A DNA stretch of 64,000 bases from Acridotheres tristis. Taxonomy: Eukaryota; Chordata; Aves; Passeriformes; Sturnidae. The position numbers were made by a program, and so were the translations under genes. The notes beneath the pieces were generated by a model. That model searched no databases and was not told where the DNA came from. It saw nothing but the letters and a program-made list of their open reading frames with translations. The stretch covers positions 25,172,620 to 25,236,619 of the forward strand of contig CM072885.1 in assembly GCA_037013685.1 (NCBI GenBank), read 5' to 3'. Below, one piece after another: positions 23,564-38,500 of the stretch. Positions within the stretch are counted from its first letter, which is position 1; every line of letters starts with the position of its first letter.

Positions 23564-26500
23564 CTGTAGGGAACAAAAAAACAAAGGTTAACGCTAAGAG
23601 TAATTTTTTAAAGTACATATCCTGCTTGATTTGGCTAATGCTAAAGAGCCATTCCGTATTTACCAGGTAGGTATTTGTCAGTTAGCTGAGTCTAGTAACA
23701 TACTGAATTATACTCAAGTAGTCATCTCTTTGGTTCTAGGCAAGCAAAGGTGAAGCAGGAAGAAGCATATTTAAACCAGTAACTCTCTCTCTTTTCAGAG
23801 GCCTGGAAAACTTACATTTATGCTTAAGAAAAGAAAAAAAAAAAGAGAGAAAACCCCTTACATTCATGCTAAAAGTGAGGGAACTCAGTGTAGGAACTTA
23901 ACGAGTCAGATAATTTTACATGTCGGTCTCTTGAGACTGACTCCTGCAAACTTTTTGCAGTAATGCTGCGGAAGATCACTGCTGTGAGAAACTCTAACTA
24001 TTCATGCCCTAACCTCATTGAAATCCCAGTGAATCAAAACTTCACACTTCCATACAATTGCCAAAAGCTTATTCCTTTGGGAAGCATAAAAGTAAGTGCT
24101 TTAAAGAAATGGGCAGGCCCAACTAACAGGCTTACAGGGTTTAGGTTTCTGGCAGAAGTACCGAGTTTGGTAGCTGTATTATTACAATTCTGTTGCAACC
24201 GCTTCTCCAGAGCAACAATGACTTTGCCTATAGGCTCTCCAGATAAAAAACAAACTCTTACTTCATGCTCCATGGTGCCTAGCATAGCTAAGCTGCTAGT
24301 CTGACCTCTGGCCTTCAGGCACGAACAAGAGTGACACAGAACATCCATGTGACAAGAAGCCCACCCTGCACTCACCTATGCTGCTGCAGGCCCAGAAGCA
24401 CTGATTTCTCTAGCCTTGTCTCGTTGGCTATTGTGAACTGCATGATATCATCCCGCTGTGTCCCTGACACAGCTTCCAGGGACAGTGTTGTGAACTTGGA
24501 GGTGTCTGTTTGCCTGTCATTGCGATCTGCAAAGGAGATCTGGCTTGATGGCTCCTCCAGTTGGTGAGGCTCTTCATAAATTAGTAGACTCCTTGACCTC
24601 ACTGCATACAAAGACAGAAGGCAAAATGAGATGAGCAATAGGCAGCTCAGAGAACAGCCCTGATCATTTCAGGAAATGTAAACTGTTAGGCCAGAGCCAA
24701 AGCTGCAAAGGCCTTTTCTTTTCATAGTGATTAACTGGCAATTTGATAGCTGAAGAAAGAAACCACAGGAATGGTCCAGGTAGGGATCAAAAAGCTCTAA
24801 ATTATTCACAAAACAAAAACAATATTAAATAATAACTTTGATAATATATTGGTTCGTTATAGTTATGTAATACTAAGAGTTTCCCATTCTGTCCTTGGAC
24901 TCTTCAGTAACACTGGCAAAGTAAACAGTAACTGAAATAATCTGTGCATTTTAACAGTATGAACATTTGCTACTGAGTAGAAACCCTGCTACCTTTCACT
25001 AACTTTAATTCTGCCAACAGAAGCAAAAATTCTTTAAACAGAAGTACCAAGAAGGATAGTGGGGAAAAGGTTTTGCTCATTTTTATGAAGTCTGCTGCCA
25101 TCAGCATAGTTTGCCGAGCTATCCTTAGAAAAACACAGGTATATATAAAAAACTGCCACTTAGGGAGCAGAAATGCAAGAGGTGCTTGAGAAGAAGGTTA
25201 GGAAAGGGTGTGGAAAACAAGTGCTTAAGTACAACCAAGCAAGTAGCAAGACTGGAATAGCTGTCACTTACCAATGGAATCTGTGTAGGACTCTGGTGAG
25301 GAATGCTGCCTGGGCAATACCATCTTTGTAGCAGAAGGATATGGCCCATAGCTCTGAGAGAAGCTGCCAAAAACTACTGCAAAGCACAGCACCACCATCT
25401 GGCAAAGGGAGGATGTAGGAGAAGTGAGTGCACCTGATCCCCATGCGCACAAGAGAACTGATACTTTATCAAAACAAATCATTTGAGGCCATCTTCATCG
25501 CATGCAAAGGCACCTATACAATTACAATTCAGTGTTTTAAAGAGGACATTCCAATGCTGGGGTTCATTTTCAATGTCTGTTCTATTCTGACCAGCTGCCT
25601 TATTTACTCACAAAGTTGAAATGCAGATAAAGCTACTGTATGTGTTTTACAGGTACTGCTGAGAATTTCCAAGGTTATTTCTGCTGCTAGCCCCAGTCTT
25701 GCTTCCCAGAGAAAATGAGCCTAGACTGGGAGAACAGCTTAGGCCTTGTAAATGATTTCCATCAATTTACAGCACTTTAGGTATAAAGGGAACTTTCTAG
25801 CTGAGTGTAAGGACGGAAATGTTTCATTCTACTTGTTTTCTTATCTTTACTACTACTACTACTGAAATAGCACAGAGGTAGATTTACAGCCTCAGTCATA
25901 TTTTTATTTGGTTGAGCAAGTTTATTTTTATTGTTATAAAATGAACCGAGCCTCAAAGGTCACCCTTATTTTTATTTTACAACCCTAGACACCATTTCCC
26001 ACATATAATACTTCAGGAAATAATAAAGTGATCCCTCGGAAGAGCACAGCTGCTTCTTTCATCACTGCAGCACCCAACCAAAAGCACAGGCCCAGTCTCC
26101 TCCAGAACTCAGTACCTTCCCACAATCATTAATCTTCATTACTCACAAGTCTCACCTCCCTCAAAATTATCAAATCATGAAAAGGAATTCCCAAGCTGCA
26201 AATTTGCCATTGAGATGCTTTACAGAACAAGAGATGTGCCTTTGAGGAGTGGAAAGAGATTCTCACTCCCTTACAATTCCCAGCCTTAGTGCCACTCACC
26301 ATAAGACAGGTCCCTGTTTGTGTGCTAGCTGCCTTGCATGAGCGGGACACTTTGCCAGCAACCATGGCTTGGAGTCTCTGCAACTGCTGCAGAAGTGTTC
26401 TGGAAAGCAAAGACAACAGACAAGCATCACACACACTGCCCTTCTTGTTGGTTAAACAGGTTTTTGTTTCAAATTCTACACATAGAAATAACAGAACATT

Positions 26501-29500
26501 TAGGATAAGGTAGAGATAGTTAAAAGTCTTCTCCTTGAAATTACTAGCAAGTAAAGTTTTTAATTTTTAATGTGAAAGTTTTCACATGTATTAGCACTGG
26601 AACTTTTAAGATCTTTCGCTTTTCCTTCAGATAACTGTCTCTGAACAATTACTTCTTTAGTACTCTCAGTAAGTTCTTATAAATAAAATTTGTATTTTCA
26701 GTGTTTCTATACAAAATGGCACAATAACAACTGAAACTGCTCTACATGCAAGTGAGCAGCTGCATATATAACCTGACTCTATGTCATGAATTCAGCAGGA
26801 GTTTTGCCATTATTTTCAAAGATGCAAAATCGAGTTTATAAGTGCTCCAGTTAGTTACCAAAACCTCCAACTCCTCTAGTTAGTTATATAGTTGGTTATC
26901 AAAACCTCCTTTTCCCAAAAAGATGCTGTTTAGTGGTTTAGAACATATGCTGGCTGACTTTTAAAGAGAAGGACTTAAAACCAGACATAGGCACAGGCTT
27001 CATTTCTCACATTCATTTATTAAATAAAACACTTTAATGCTATTTGTTAAACGCTGCAGAGTTGACAAAAACTGCACATGCTCCAAGTGGCTACTCTGAT
27101 TGGGCCTTTCAGAGGTCCCAAGCACAATGACAATGCTCTTGTGGTTGGATTCAACAGTCCCAGACCAGAAGAGCCTTTCTGACCTTTTCTGCTATAGCAT
27201 CAATTACTACGGTCAGAACACTGTAATATAAACGGGAAGTAAAGTAATTTGAAGTAGTTTAAAAGGGAAATAATCTCAAAGTATGATTGGCACAGGATTT
27301 TCACAGCAGCTTTTTAACAATCTATGAGCAACTCAAAAACCTGTCCTCAACACAAATACAGTACAATTTTATATATCAAGATACTAAATATGCTGTGGAT
27401 CCCAAGTTTACTTTTCACTTCCCCGGTAAGTTTCACAATCTGTTGTGGGGGATACCCCATAGAAACCCCATAAAAACAGACCGTTTTGGAGGCTGTTATG
27501 TCAAAAGCTAAAGCAAGAGGCAAGGTCAGGATGTCAGAGAAAATAGAAGGAGTATTTTAAGTCCAAACAGGCTAAAAGCTAATTATAGGACAGACCCAGA
27601 GGTGCCTTCACAGCTCAATATACACTGGTCTGCCTATTTTCACAGATTTTTTAATCATCAATGCTCATTGCTAATTAGGGTTTAATGAATTCAAGGACTT
27701 CAGGAATACATTCTGAAATGAGCACAAGGCATTCTCACAGCACAGATTTATCTGGGCCAGCAGATCCTTCTCAACTTGTTGAGAAAGGCTATCTTGCACG
27801 CTCTTGAGAGCATGGCTTACTCTTACTCAGTATTTAAAACAGAGAGCAATATGCCCAATGCAATCCTTTATTCAGTAATACAGAGACCACAGGCAAATTA
27901 AGAGATGCAAACAGTGTCCACCATATAAATGAGACCATCTTTAATCCCTGCTCCCTTTGGCATTTTTCCCCAGTTCCTCCTGACATCCACTGCAAGGCAT
28001 AGGGTTTACCAGATGTTGGAGTCAGTAAGTCAGGGGTCTCTCTGAGTCCTTCAGAGATAGATCAGAGTGCAGGGATTGAATTAAAGCCTTTGGGTGGAAT
28101 GAGTAAGTGAATAGATGGAGAAAGTAAGTAAGTAAATGGAATACATTTTAAGTGCTTTTAGTAAGTAAAAGGTCTTAGATGCCTGAGAAGTAGTATAAGT
28201 TCTAGTGAAGGTTGAAAAACATACTAGTGTTTCCTTCAAGGCTCCAAGAACCTAGCTTCAGACATAACAGAGTTATAGTTAAGAATATTGCTTACATTTT
28301 TTCAGTTAGAATAAGATAGGCCATGGACGTAGTTTATACGTAGTCTGGCGTGCTAAGAAACCAGAATTCTAATAGGTTAAGGAGTACTGGTCCGAGTTCG
28401 TGTCTTAGCTAGTTGGAAAGTTTCTATAAAAGAGCACGCATTAGGGAGAGCTGGTGCTCTATGCCATGGCTTTATGCCATTGCATTTTGCCACTGCGTTT
28501 ACCATTGCTTTTTGCCATTGCTTTGCTTTGTTTTGCCTTTGAGACTGATCCGCTTCTGCAATAAATAACTTTATAGCAACGACTAACTTGTTTGGCGTTT
28601 TAAAGAAGAAAACAACCTGACAGTGTGGGTGCCTAAGAGCACCCGGAGAACCAAAACCTCACACAAGACTTGTGCACATCATTTCCTGGCACAGAACACA
28701 TCACCCACAGTATTCCCACCACGTGCCACCAGCTGTGTTAGACAGCAATGCCCTTTCATCCCTGAACTTTCTGTAGTATTTTGGAAGACTAAATCTTTCT
28801 GCCATTTTAGGCCTGACTCACTGGGCTCAATGCAGAACAGCTCTGCAGAGTGAGGAGGAAGGAGCTCTCCTCCTCCTCAGCTCGGGGGTTGGCAGCAGCA
28901 GCAGCCTTGAAATGCAGATCATTCTTGCCACTTTTTGTGGAGCGGTCAGTGAGAAAATAGCTAATGGCTGGTGAGGAAATCAAAAGAGAAGAGGCTATTC
29001 TCCACATTTTGCTCATCTCTGCCTTTTCACACTCATTTTAAAAAACCTGTTGGGCAGAGTGGGCCCAGAGAGCTGATTACAAAACAGTCTTTTTGGAAAG
29101 TATAATTAGGCAGGTATTCTGAGGTCTCCTATACACAGAGGAAGATATATCCCCCACCTTATTTAGCAAATACCTTCACATAAGATGTCCTTCTTCCCAA
29201 GTCATTAATCTGTTTGAGCAGAACTACTGTTTTATTCTCAACAGAGAAGGACTCAGTGTTTGGAGCTGACGGGATACAGGTGCATTTGCCAACTGTGAGC
29301 AAGAACCAAGGCAAGAACAAGAAACAAGTTTGATCAGAGATGACATCAGTTTATCCTGCCACTGCCAAAATGAGACACTCCTTGGTGATTTTATTCTCTA
29401 TTTGAATCTGAAATGGCGGAGGACTGGATTCTGAGGTCAAAAGATTCTCATGCAAAAGCTTGTGACCAGACAGCTGCATGGATGATCTCGACCAGGAGAG

Positions 29501-32500
29501 GCTAAAGGAGCAGATCTCTACCCTGCAGAAAAGGGACTTTCCTAAACTATGATGTTCCCTCTAAATAGCAGTAGAAAGGCTACAAATGCTTTTAGTGGAA
29601 TACACAGCCTATGGCTACGTCCTAACAGAAGAAAACACAATTCCAAGACAGCATGCTAAGGGGGTCTGTGCCCCCAGGGATTATTTTCACTGTGTCTGAC
29701 ACATTTCCCAGGGATATTCAATTAGAGGGTCAATTCCGTAGGAGGTGTGAGCGTGCTTTCACGCTTTTCCCTGCCAATGGAAGCACCACATAGGAAAGCT
29801 GTAAAGTGACTGAAGACTCCTGCACTTCCTTCTACATACTGCCAGCAACTTTGTCTGTCTGTGATGTCTTGGTTTTGGTGCATATTCGCATGCATTCATC
29901 TTCAGAAGAGGCTTTTTCACTACTAAAGTAAGGACCAAGTCGAGCCTTCCCTTCTGCTTCCAGTGATACTTCAATTGAGTAGACAAAACTTAACACTACA
30001 GAAACACACGGGAGACTTCCACAAGTCAGTATTCTGTTTAAAAATCCAACATCAATTCAAAGAAACAAAAAACCAAACAAGACATCTTGTAGGGGACACC
30101 AAACACTTTATCTTAATCAAAAGTTTTTAGATGACTGTTCCTGTGGTGTGAGGAACAAAAACTAATTCTGACAAGGACACAGAAAAATTATTCTGTCTTT
30201 TAACTCTACACAGAGATCCCTTCTCTGCCTGTCCCATTTGTAGGAAAGGGGACAAATCCTAAAGTAAGATTTTAACTCAAAGACCACTTAAATCCACAAT
30301 TTTCTCTCATTTGAATTTAAAAAAAAATATCTACAGCAGTTTTTTCATAAAAGATCTTACAGCTTGAGAACCAATGTCATGCTGGTCTGAAAGTAAGGAG
30401 TTACTCCAGGGCTGCCAAGCTTTGTCAAACATTGTAAGGGTGACCTGAAATTAAGTGCAAGATATCTCATTGCAACTTAAACCTAGATCCTTTTCTCCTT
30501 GAAAATGATTTGGTAAAATGACTTTACCAGTCTCAAATATAAGAACAACCAAGTAAATCAGTGAAGTCTGGCAGCTTTGGTGCTGATAAACCTTTGGTGG
30601 GTCAGACTGATGTGCAACTTGATCTTTAGATGACTGGGAATTGGAGAAGTGAAAAAATATCCCGTTTTTGTTTACAAGGCATTGCCTTTAAGGTGCTCGG
30701 TAGTGCAGATCTACACAGCTGGCTACTGTCACTCCACAGGAGCAACTCTGGCAGCCACTTGCATTCATTGTCCGTATGTGACAGTCTCATGCACTACTGG
30801 ATCACGTATCTATCATTTCTCTAGGAAAAGGGATCAAGATACTTACAAACACAGACTCAACAGAAGTGAGTAGCAAAAGCACTTCTCAACACATCATACC
30901 CAGAACCAGGTGTTTCCAAATGCTTTAAGCCCAAATAGAGCTGGTTCCCAGGTAGCTGTGTCAGAGACACACTGGTGTCTCTGACAACGCAAGTGTCAGA
31001 GAATGTTTGCAACCCTCTGGATCACTGGTAGTTTCTGCCTTTAGTCTCAGTGGCAAAATGTGACTGGGTCAATCCTTCTTGGTGACTGGGACAACTCAGT
31101 TCAATAGCCAGCGCCAGCTTCTTCTCACACCCTTTGCTTTCTAAGAGAGCAGCGTCCCACGTGTTTAGATGCTAATCAAACCAATGGCTCACTTGTGGCT
31201 ATAAGACAAAATAGATAAGCATGAAATCATGTGCTTCCTTAGTTTTGAAGAAAACTGCCTAGCAAGGAACTTGGATAGGCTTCTTTTAAGGGGTTGAGTC
31301 ATACAAATTAGGAGAGGTAACATATGCTAGTGTTCTAATACTAAAGCTGACAAAAACGCAGCACGCACCAACTCAGAGTAATGAGAATTAAAAGCTCCGG
31401 CATTTTGATCCCCTCTTGCCTTGTCTTTTAAGATGCCTGAATGCCAAGGGTGATACTCCTGGATGCAAATTTTTGATCATACTTGCACCTTTGACATGAC
31501 ATCTTTTCAGACTCAGCTCTTCAGGCTAAGGCTGGCTTTCAAGGAAGAATCTTGTAAAATCTTTCATGTTACTGAGAGTAATGAAGGAACACTTTGATCA
31601 GAAAAAAAGGTCTAGTGTTTCCATGGTTTGGAGGCAGATTTTGAAATGCAAGCAGGGTTTTCCTGAAATCGTAGGTATGTATCTATGCAAATCTTTTCTA
31701 TATATAGATGAACATACTCTTAAAATGTGATAGCACATACTGAAAGGAAACTGCTGTTCAATAGTTGTATGTTTTGGAAATTGCCCTTTGGGGGGGGGGG
31801 CGGTACCACATGACACCATGGAGGTCACTTGGCCCCACTCCCCCCAGTCAGTTCTCCCCGATGGCAGAGGGCCAGTTCCTCTCAGTCCAGCTAGACTACA
31901 CAAACATGATAGTGACTGACAGAAATACACGTTCATCAACTTTTAGGGAAGCAACTATAGCCCAATTTTTCAACAAGGTCAAAATCCAACTTGGTCTACA
32001 TCTACAATTGAATGCATCCTTTTAACATGGAATCATAGCTCTTCTTTTCCTGGTTACCTTTCTTCCACTCTTACAATCTTTCACAATGGGAGAGCAGCTC
32101 TGATGTTCGTAGACCTAACTTTAGATAATATCTTCAATCATGTCTTCATTTTTTACTGAAATGAACACTCAAAGTTACAGCTAAAGTCAACTAGGCTTCT
32201 GCTTTGGACATATTAAATAAGATACATGTGTGCTAACTGTGCTAGGTACTTTGAGAAATAAAGTCCTAAACACATCAATTTGGGCATCTGACACACCAAA
32301 CTGACACTAAATAATTTTGACCATCGCTGCTCCCAATTTAGATTCTGTTGATTCTGTGACTCTATGCAGGAGATGAAAAATTCCAGCTACAGGATGCTGT
32401 CAAGACAAGTTCTGAAGCATGTGAACAGTTTCTGGACGTCATGCCAAGGCTCTGTGCAAATACCAATGAGGAAATTAGGCATTTTGAATTCACGGTAGAA

Positions 32501-35500
32501 TGTGCATAATGTACATTAAACCAGGGCCTGGAACCATTCTCCGAATGAGACAGTTGCACAATTATACAGTAAATAGGAAAAATGGCTTTTTGGAGTTAAG
32601 GTGGAAAACGCTATCGTACGATATGTTACGAAGCTGAGCTTTGATGAAAGCAGGCACTTGAACAAATTTCTCAGTACTTCACATGTAAGCCTTAGCAGAT
32701 TTTAGACACAGATTTAGATTTTATCTCTAAATAGCCAAAACTGCATTGCCATGAATTACAAGAATTTCTGTGCAGCAGGACGAGCCTCTGCTTCTCTGCA
32801 TGATATTACAGATCAATATCAATGCGATTGCAGATGGAAGGAAACAATGCAACTCATCCCACATGGCCAAAGTAGGAAAGATTTGGAGATAATATCACTT
32901 ACCTAAAACTTTCTAGAGCATTTAGCATGAAAGAATTAAGAGAACCAAATAATACAGAAGATGCTAAAGGTCCTTTCTGAAAGGATGGACAACACCAACA
33001 AAGCTGTTCTCATCAGTGCATCCTCAACAGCTCAGAGACGAAAACAGCTGGCCAGATTTATCTCAGCTGGGGAGAACAACTTCAGGGGTGACAACATGCT
33101 GTCCCCAAGGGGATAATCTACAGCTGCACCTTTTCCTAAGAGAGGCTGGCTTCAGTACCTTCTGGGGCAGATTCTGATTGACACATCCCTACTCCACACC
33201 TACAGAATAGTTCCTGGTTCTTTTATGTCAAACCCTGGAGGACGATATATAAGAGGCACAGAAATGGCTTGGCTCTCTTCAAGCAAGCAGCAGATGTCTT
33301 TATGCATGAGCAGTGTGTGGGAGACACTCTCCAGCAGGTCACAGTGCCACAGGGTCTGGCTTCACGAAATTAGAGATTGGATCCAGACATTAGAAACAAC
33401 ACGTGTCACTCATCAAGCAGTGCACTAGCTGCCAGACCAGCTCTAAGGCCATTTTTCATGATCGTGGGTCTTATCTTCAAAACCCGACCTCCTCCTGCAC
33501 TTCAGTGTCACCATCATGTTCCTTGGTAATATTCAACCATCACTGCAAATGCCGCTAACTGGGAAGTGTTAAGAGTACGCTCATCTAGTACCTACTCACT
33601 GGAATTTGCCACACTGACACGGGAATAAGCCATGATTGGCACTGCACCCTCAGCTAACACCCAATGAAAAGCTTAGCTATTCAATATTTTCTGCCATGTG
33701 TCCTTCGAAAAAGCCACCACTGAGTCACCCATTTCTTCAGAAACAAAGAAGCAAGAAGGTGATTTTCCCCTCCAAATGAAGGGAATTCTGGAGTGTGAGA
33801 TGCTTAGAAGGCTGCACAATAATTGCAATGACATCTAGTAGTGCACAAAGAACTAATAATGACTCTTGAGTTGCAGCACTGTAATTTCTGCAAGAGTCAT
33901 GTCTCAGGTTAAGGCTTCCTGGCAAAATTTCACTCAATAAAGACAACTGGGAGAGCTGGACTGTAGGGGGTTTTTGTCCTGTATTACTAATTGCATTCCC
34001 TTGGGCAGTGGAAGAACTCAGAGAAGAGTGCTAAAAGGTTTCTCAAGCACAGCACAGGCTGGGGAGGCAGTTTAAGACATGACATCGAAACCTCCATGCT
34101 TTACATCCCACTGCAGTCACAATAATTGGCCTTCCACATCTTTCTCGGACATGAACCCTGTCAGACACACCTATGGTTCACATTTCAGTTGATCTCTTAA
34201 CTCCACATTTTCACTCTTCATGGTAATATCCCGCTACCAAGTTTTGTTTGATGATCTCCATACCTTACCTGTTTGTGTTCTCCAGGACTTCAACCTTCTT
34301 ACGCAGCTCACTGTTTTCATTTGAGCAGGTCTCAACTCTGGAGACAGCACCATGAAAGAGAAATATCAAAACATCCGTTATTTATTCAAGGGATTGTAAA
34401 ACAAGCCAAACTGGCTTTCTCTGGGAGCTCTATGATCTTGCCTACATTTAAAGAAACATTACACCTATGAACTTTAGTCGTAATATTTAATCACACTTCA
34501 TTGTGTGAAACACATAGCACAAGTTCAATTACCTGACTGGCAAATGCTACGCTTCTGAAATCAGAGCCTCAAATTACAAGTTGATGAGGACTAATAAGCC
34601 ACAAGATTAAAAACAGTGCTAAAGACTGTCCCAAGATACTACCCGTTTCCAAACTGTCCCTAGAAATCCCCAAACTAAAGGGGACTGCCATATAACGTGT
34701 AAGAGGGCTGAGTAAAATATGTGACTCCTAAGAAGACAAACAGGACTATCCCAAATAGCTTCAAGAAGAAAAAAGGGAAAAGGAAATAGCCTGGATTTCT
34801 GCGATGCAGGAGGTGGAATTTCAGAAGAGGAACTCTGAGGAAGTGAGACAGAGCTATAAAGACATAAGAAGAAAGATGGAAATTGCTTCAAGGATAGATG
34901 GTACAAGGGTTTTAACAGAACCATCTGATGAATTGCATAAGACTAATACTAGAATATTCATCTCCTGGAAGAAAGATTAATTTGAGATACAAATCACTCA
35001 CTGGATTCCTGCTTGCTAAGGGAAGTCGATAAGCCACATGCTATTTTCCCGCGTCCTGCTTATTTTCCCAGGCAGTCTTGACTCACCCACTTCCTATTTC
35101 TGTCTTCATCTGCACTAGAAGACAGAATTTACTCACTCTGGATCCACCTTTCCCTAAGCACTGCCTGTCCACTAGGCCAAGCCAGTTGCCCGAGGCAAAG
35201 GCTGGGTCTTTTAGGCAAGGGCTGCCTAATTTAAGGTGCAAAGTATTTCCTGGCACGTTAGCGACCTCCTGCAGGCGGGCACAGTCCTGACTCCGACAAG
35301 CAGCTGCCAGGAGCAAGGCCTTTTCTCAGTCACTGCCACGAGATGGCAGCTGGAACTCTGTGCATGGAACTGTCCCAGCAGCCACAGCTGGATCCCTTCC
35401 CAGTCCCACAGCAAGTACTATTGGCCTGCTTGAAACAGGAAGGAAGCTGGCTTACTTTTTTTCCAGACTGTCCATGTATTCTTTCTTTTTTCTTCTACTT

Positions 35501-38500
35501 TCCTGGGCAGAGATCTAAGGAAAAAGGAGGAAAAACACCAAATATTTACACAAAAAACAAAAGCATCACAGACAAATTAATAAACTGCTAAAAAACCCCA
35601 GTGTTATCAGATTCAAGCTTCTGTCTTGTTCTCATTTCTTTTACTGGCAAGCAAAGCACTGACTTGATCTATTTCCACATTCTGAAGCAAGACTCCTCCT
35701 TTCAATCACACAAAAAAGACCATCCCTTGCTAACCTTAAAAAGTAAATCAGATTCATCTGGAGAGGATACCCTAGGACAAATATCAAAAGATGATCCCAG
35801 GACGATGTCCTGCATCTGGGACAGAAAAAGCCCATTAATGTATTCAAAAGGATTTGCGGACAAGGACATGGGGTCCTGATGAACAAGTCAAACATCTGTT
35901 AGCAGTGTGCCCCTGTTGGAAAAGCAGCCAACCAAACACGGGTCTGCATCAATGAGACTGCAGTAAGCAGCTCCAGAGGAGTGGTTCTTACCCTTCTGTT
36001 CAGTGGCTGCAGAACCACAGTTGAGTACAGCAGTGCAGTCCAGGGCTCAGAAATAAACCCTCTGGATGTACAGAAGCAAGCCCAGAGGCAGTAAGCAGCT
36101 CCAGAGGAGTGGTTCTTACCCTTCTGTTCAGTGGCTGCAGAACCACAGTTGAGTACAGCAGTGCAGTCCAGGGCTCAGAAATAAACCCTCTGGATGTACA
36201 GAAGCAAGCCCAGAGGCAGATCTCTGCTACAATAAGCATGCCAGGACAAGAAGGGAATCCTATTACTCTCTTCAGCTATCTCATGCAGCAAAAATGATGT
36301 CAGAGCTCCCAGGGGCACACAGCAAAATGGCAAGAGGCATCAAATACAAGTTGCACCAAAGGAAGTTCCAATCACACATTAGGGATTCTATTTATTTGCT
36401 TTTAGCACAAGAGTGGCCTCATATGGGAACATGGCTCCCAGTGACACAGGGGACTCATCACCCCTTGGGGCAGTTAAACTTGGGGCAGTGACTGGACAAG
36501 ACCCTGAGCAACCTACTCTAAGCTGACCCTGCTTTCTAGGCCAGGGCTTTGACCAAAGGACCTCCAGATTTCTCCTCAATATAAATGACTCTGATTCTAT
36601 GTAAGTGGTACATGAAATACACAAGATCACTTCAGAAAATTTTGAAAAAGCACATTACAAGACCAAATTCCAATTTAGTGTGTCCAAATTTACACCTATA
36701 TCTGCAAAACCAGTAGCAGAACATAGTAACCACAAAAGACATGCTAAAAAATCCTTTAGAAAACGGAGTTGGCCAAGTCTGAAAAAAAATGCATTCTTCC
36801 CTAGGATCTTCCTCATGCCAGAAGAAAAAAAATAAATTTAAAAAAAAACTTGCGGGGCATTTGGCATCCTTGGTATCTACTTTACAAGTCACTGAATTCA
36901 GTGATCAAAAGACTAGTGCACTGAAAGACACAGTCATATTTTAAAGCAGGTAACAGAAAACACCTTCCTCACCATGCAAAGAATACAGAGCTCTTTGCCT
37001 ACCATAAGGGTAGGATTGTACTGATTTTTAAATGGAGCCAAGCCACAGCAACTTGATACCCTGCCTGCTAAATACTCCATTGTTAATGGGGTCAGGTAAA
37101 TACCTACTCTGAGGTACACTCACACTGACAGACAATTTGATGGATGTGTTTAGGAACAAAGAAAAGCACTTTGTTTTCTAAAAGGCAACTTACAGTGCTG
37201 AACAGTACCACAGACCATTACTGCAGAATGCAGCAGCACTTTTTTTAAATGAAGGACAAGCAGGAACCACCCAGCAAAGCTAACTGACATTTACCTTGTT
37301 TTTTATTTTCCTGCGGATTTTTTTTAGAACTTTCTCCTCCGCTTTTGTCAGGGGCAGTTTGGTAGGGATTGGGTAGCCCTCTGCGATCAGCGTCCTCTTC
37401 TCTTCTTCTGTCAGGATGAGGGGGCCAGTCCCCTGTAATTTCTTCAAGGGTCATAGAAATGAAATAAAATAAAACAGGAAGTGCACACAGTCCTAGAAGA
37501 AAAGGTTGTTAAAGAGGAGAGGCAGCAGGTCTTTCACTTCAGAGAGGACTAGGCCTACTGGAACAGCCTCCTGCAATTGGGAATGTGTGGAAAACCTTTC
37601 AGGTACCTTCCATTCAGAGTTCGAACCTTTGGGACAAGATTCCCTGAAAACAGTTGCTCTTGGCCCAGCTCTGTACACGCTGAGGCCAACAGTAGAACTG
37701 CCTTTGGCTCAAACAGGGAAAAAGACATATGAGAAACACTACTGAAAATCCCTCCCTAAAGATCACCACTTGCTAATGATGTGACAAGAGGACAGATGCA
37801 GATCTACCAGATACAGGTCAACCCAGCAGGGCTGGGCTCCAAGGCAAAACACAAGTCCATGATGGGATAAACCTAATAACACCAGTGAACCCTGTCTCAA
37901 CTTAGAGGAGAGGCACATGCTGTTCCCTGTGGGAACAGAACAGACCAATGAGCAAGAATTACTGGATCTGCAGTTTTGACCAGAGATTAATTCATTGAAA
38001 CAACAACAGAAAGTAGGCAAATCTCTGTCAATAAAAAAAAAAAAAAAAGAAGACACAGATAAATGGCGGAGGAAAGGCAGCTCAACTTACATGTGGTGCA
38101 GTCAGGAGAGGGGAATTGGAGAGCACTGAAGCTGTGCGCGACACAACCTTAGTCGTGGCCTGGAGCTGCACTGGGCTGGAAGGAGGGAGTGATCGAGCTG
38201 GGCTCTGTGCCCCTTCGGAATCACTGTCATGGCTGCTCGGAGGGGTGGGAGGCAAGTGCAGGGGATCCACTGCTAAATGGCAAGAGAGACAAAGTAACAC
38301 AAGGCTTTAAGGTGTTGATTTAAATTGTCACTACAGCTGCCACCACCACAGTTTCCAAGACTAGGAGTGTCTGCTAAAAAATGGATCAAGCAAGAGTGGC
38401 AACTTGGAAGAGGTTTGGAGCATGCAGGTCTCCAAAGAAGGAATGAAATGCAGCAGCTATCTTTAGGTTTGACAGACAAAACAGGGCTCTGTGCATATGC

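Larger units (their letters stand above)
26400..34268 (-). other. CREB3L2 intron 8
   Basis: A 7.9-kb GT-AG intron. It holds a probable LTR near 28.4-28.6 kb and an 11-G run at 31790-31800. The rest is AT-rich, with no exon, RNA gene or other transposon recognised. Confidence 0.75.
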
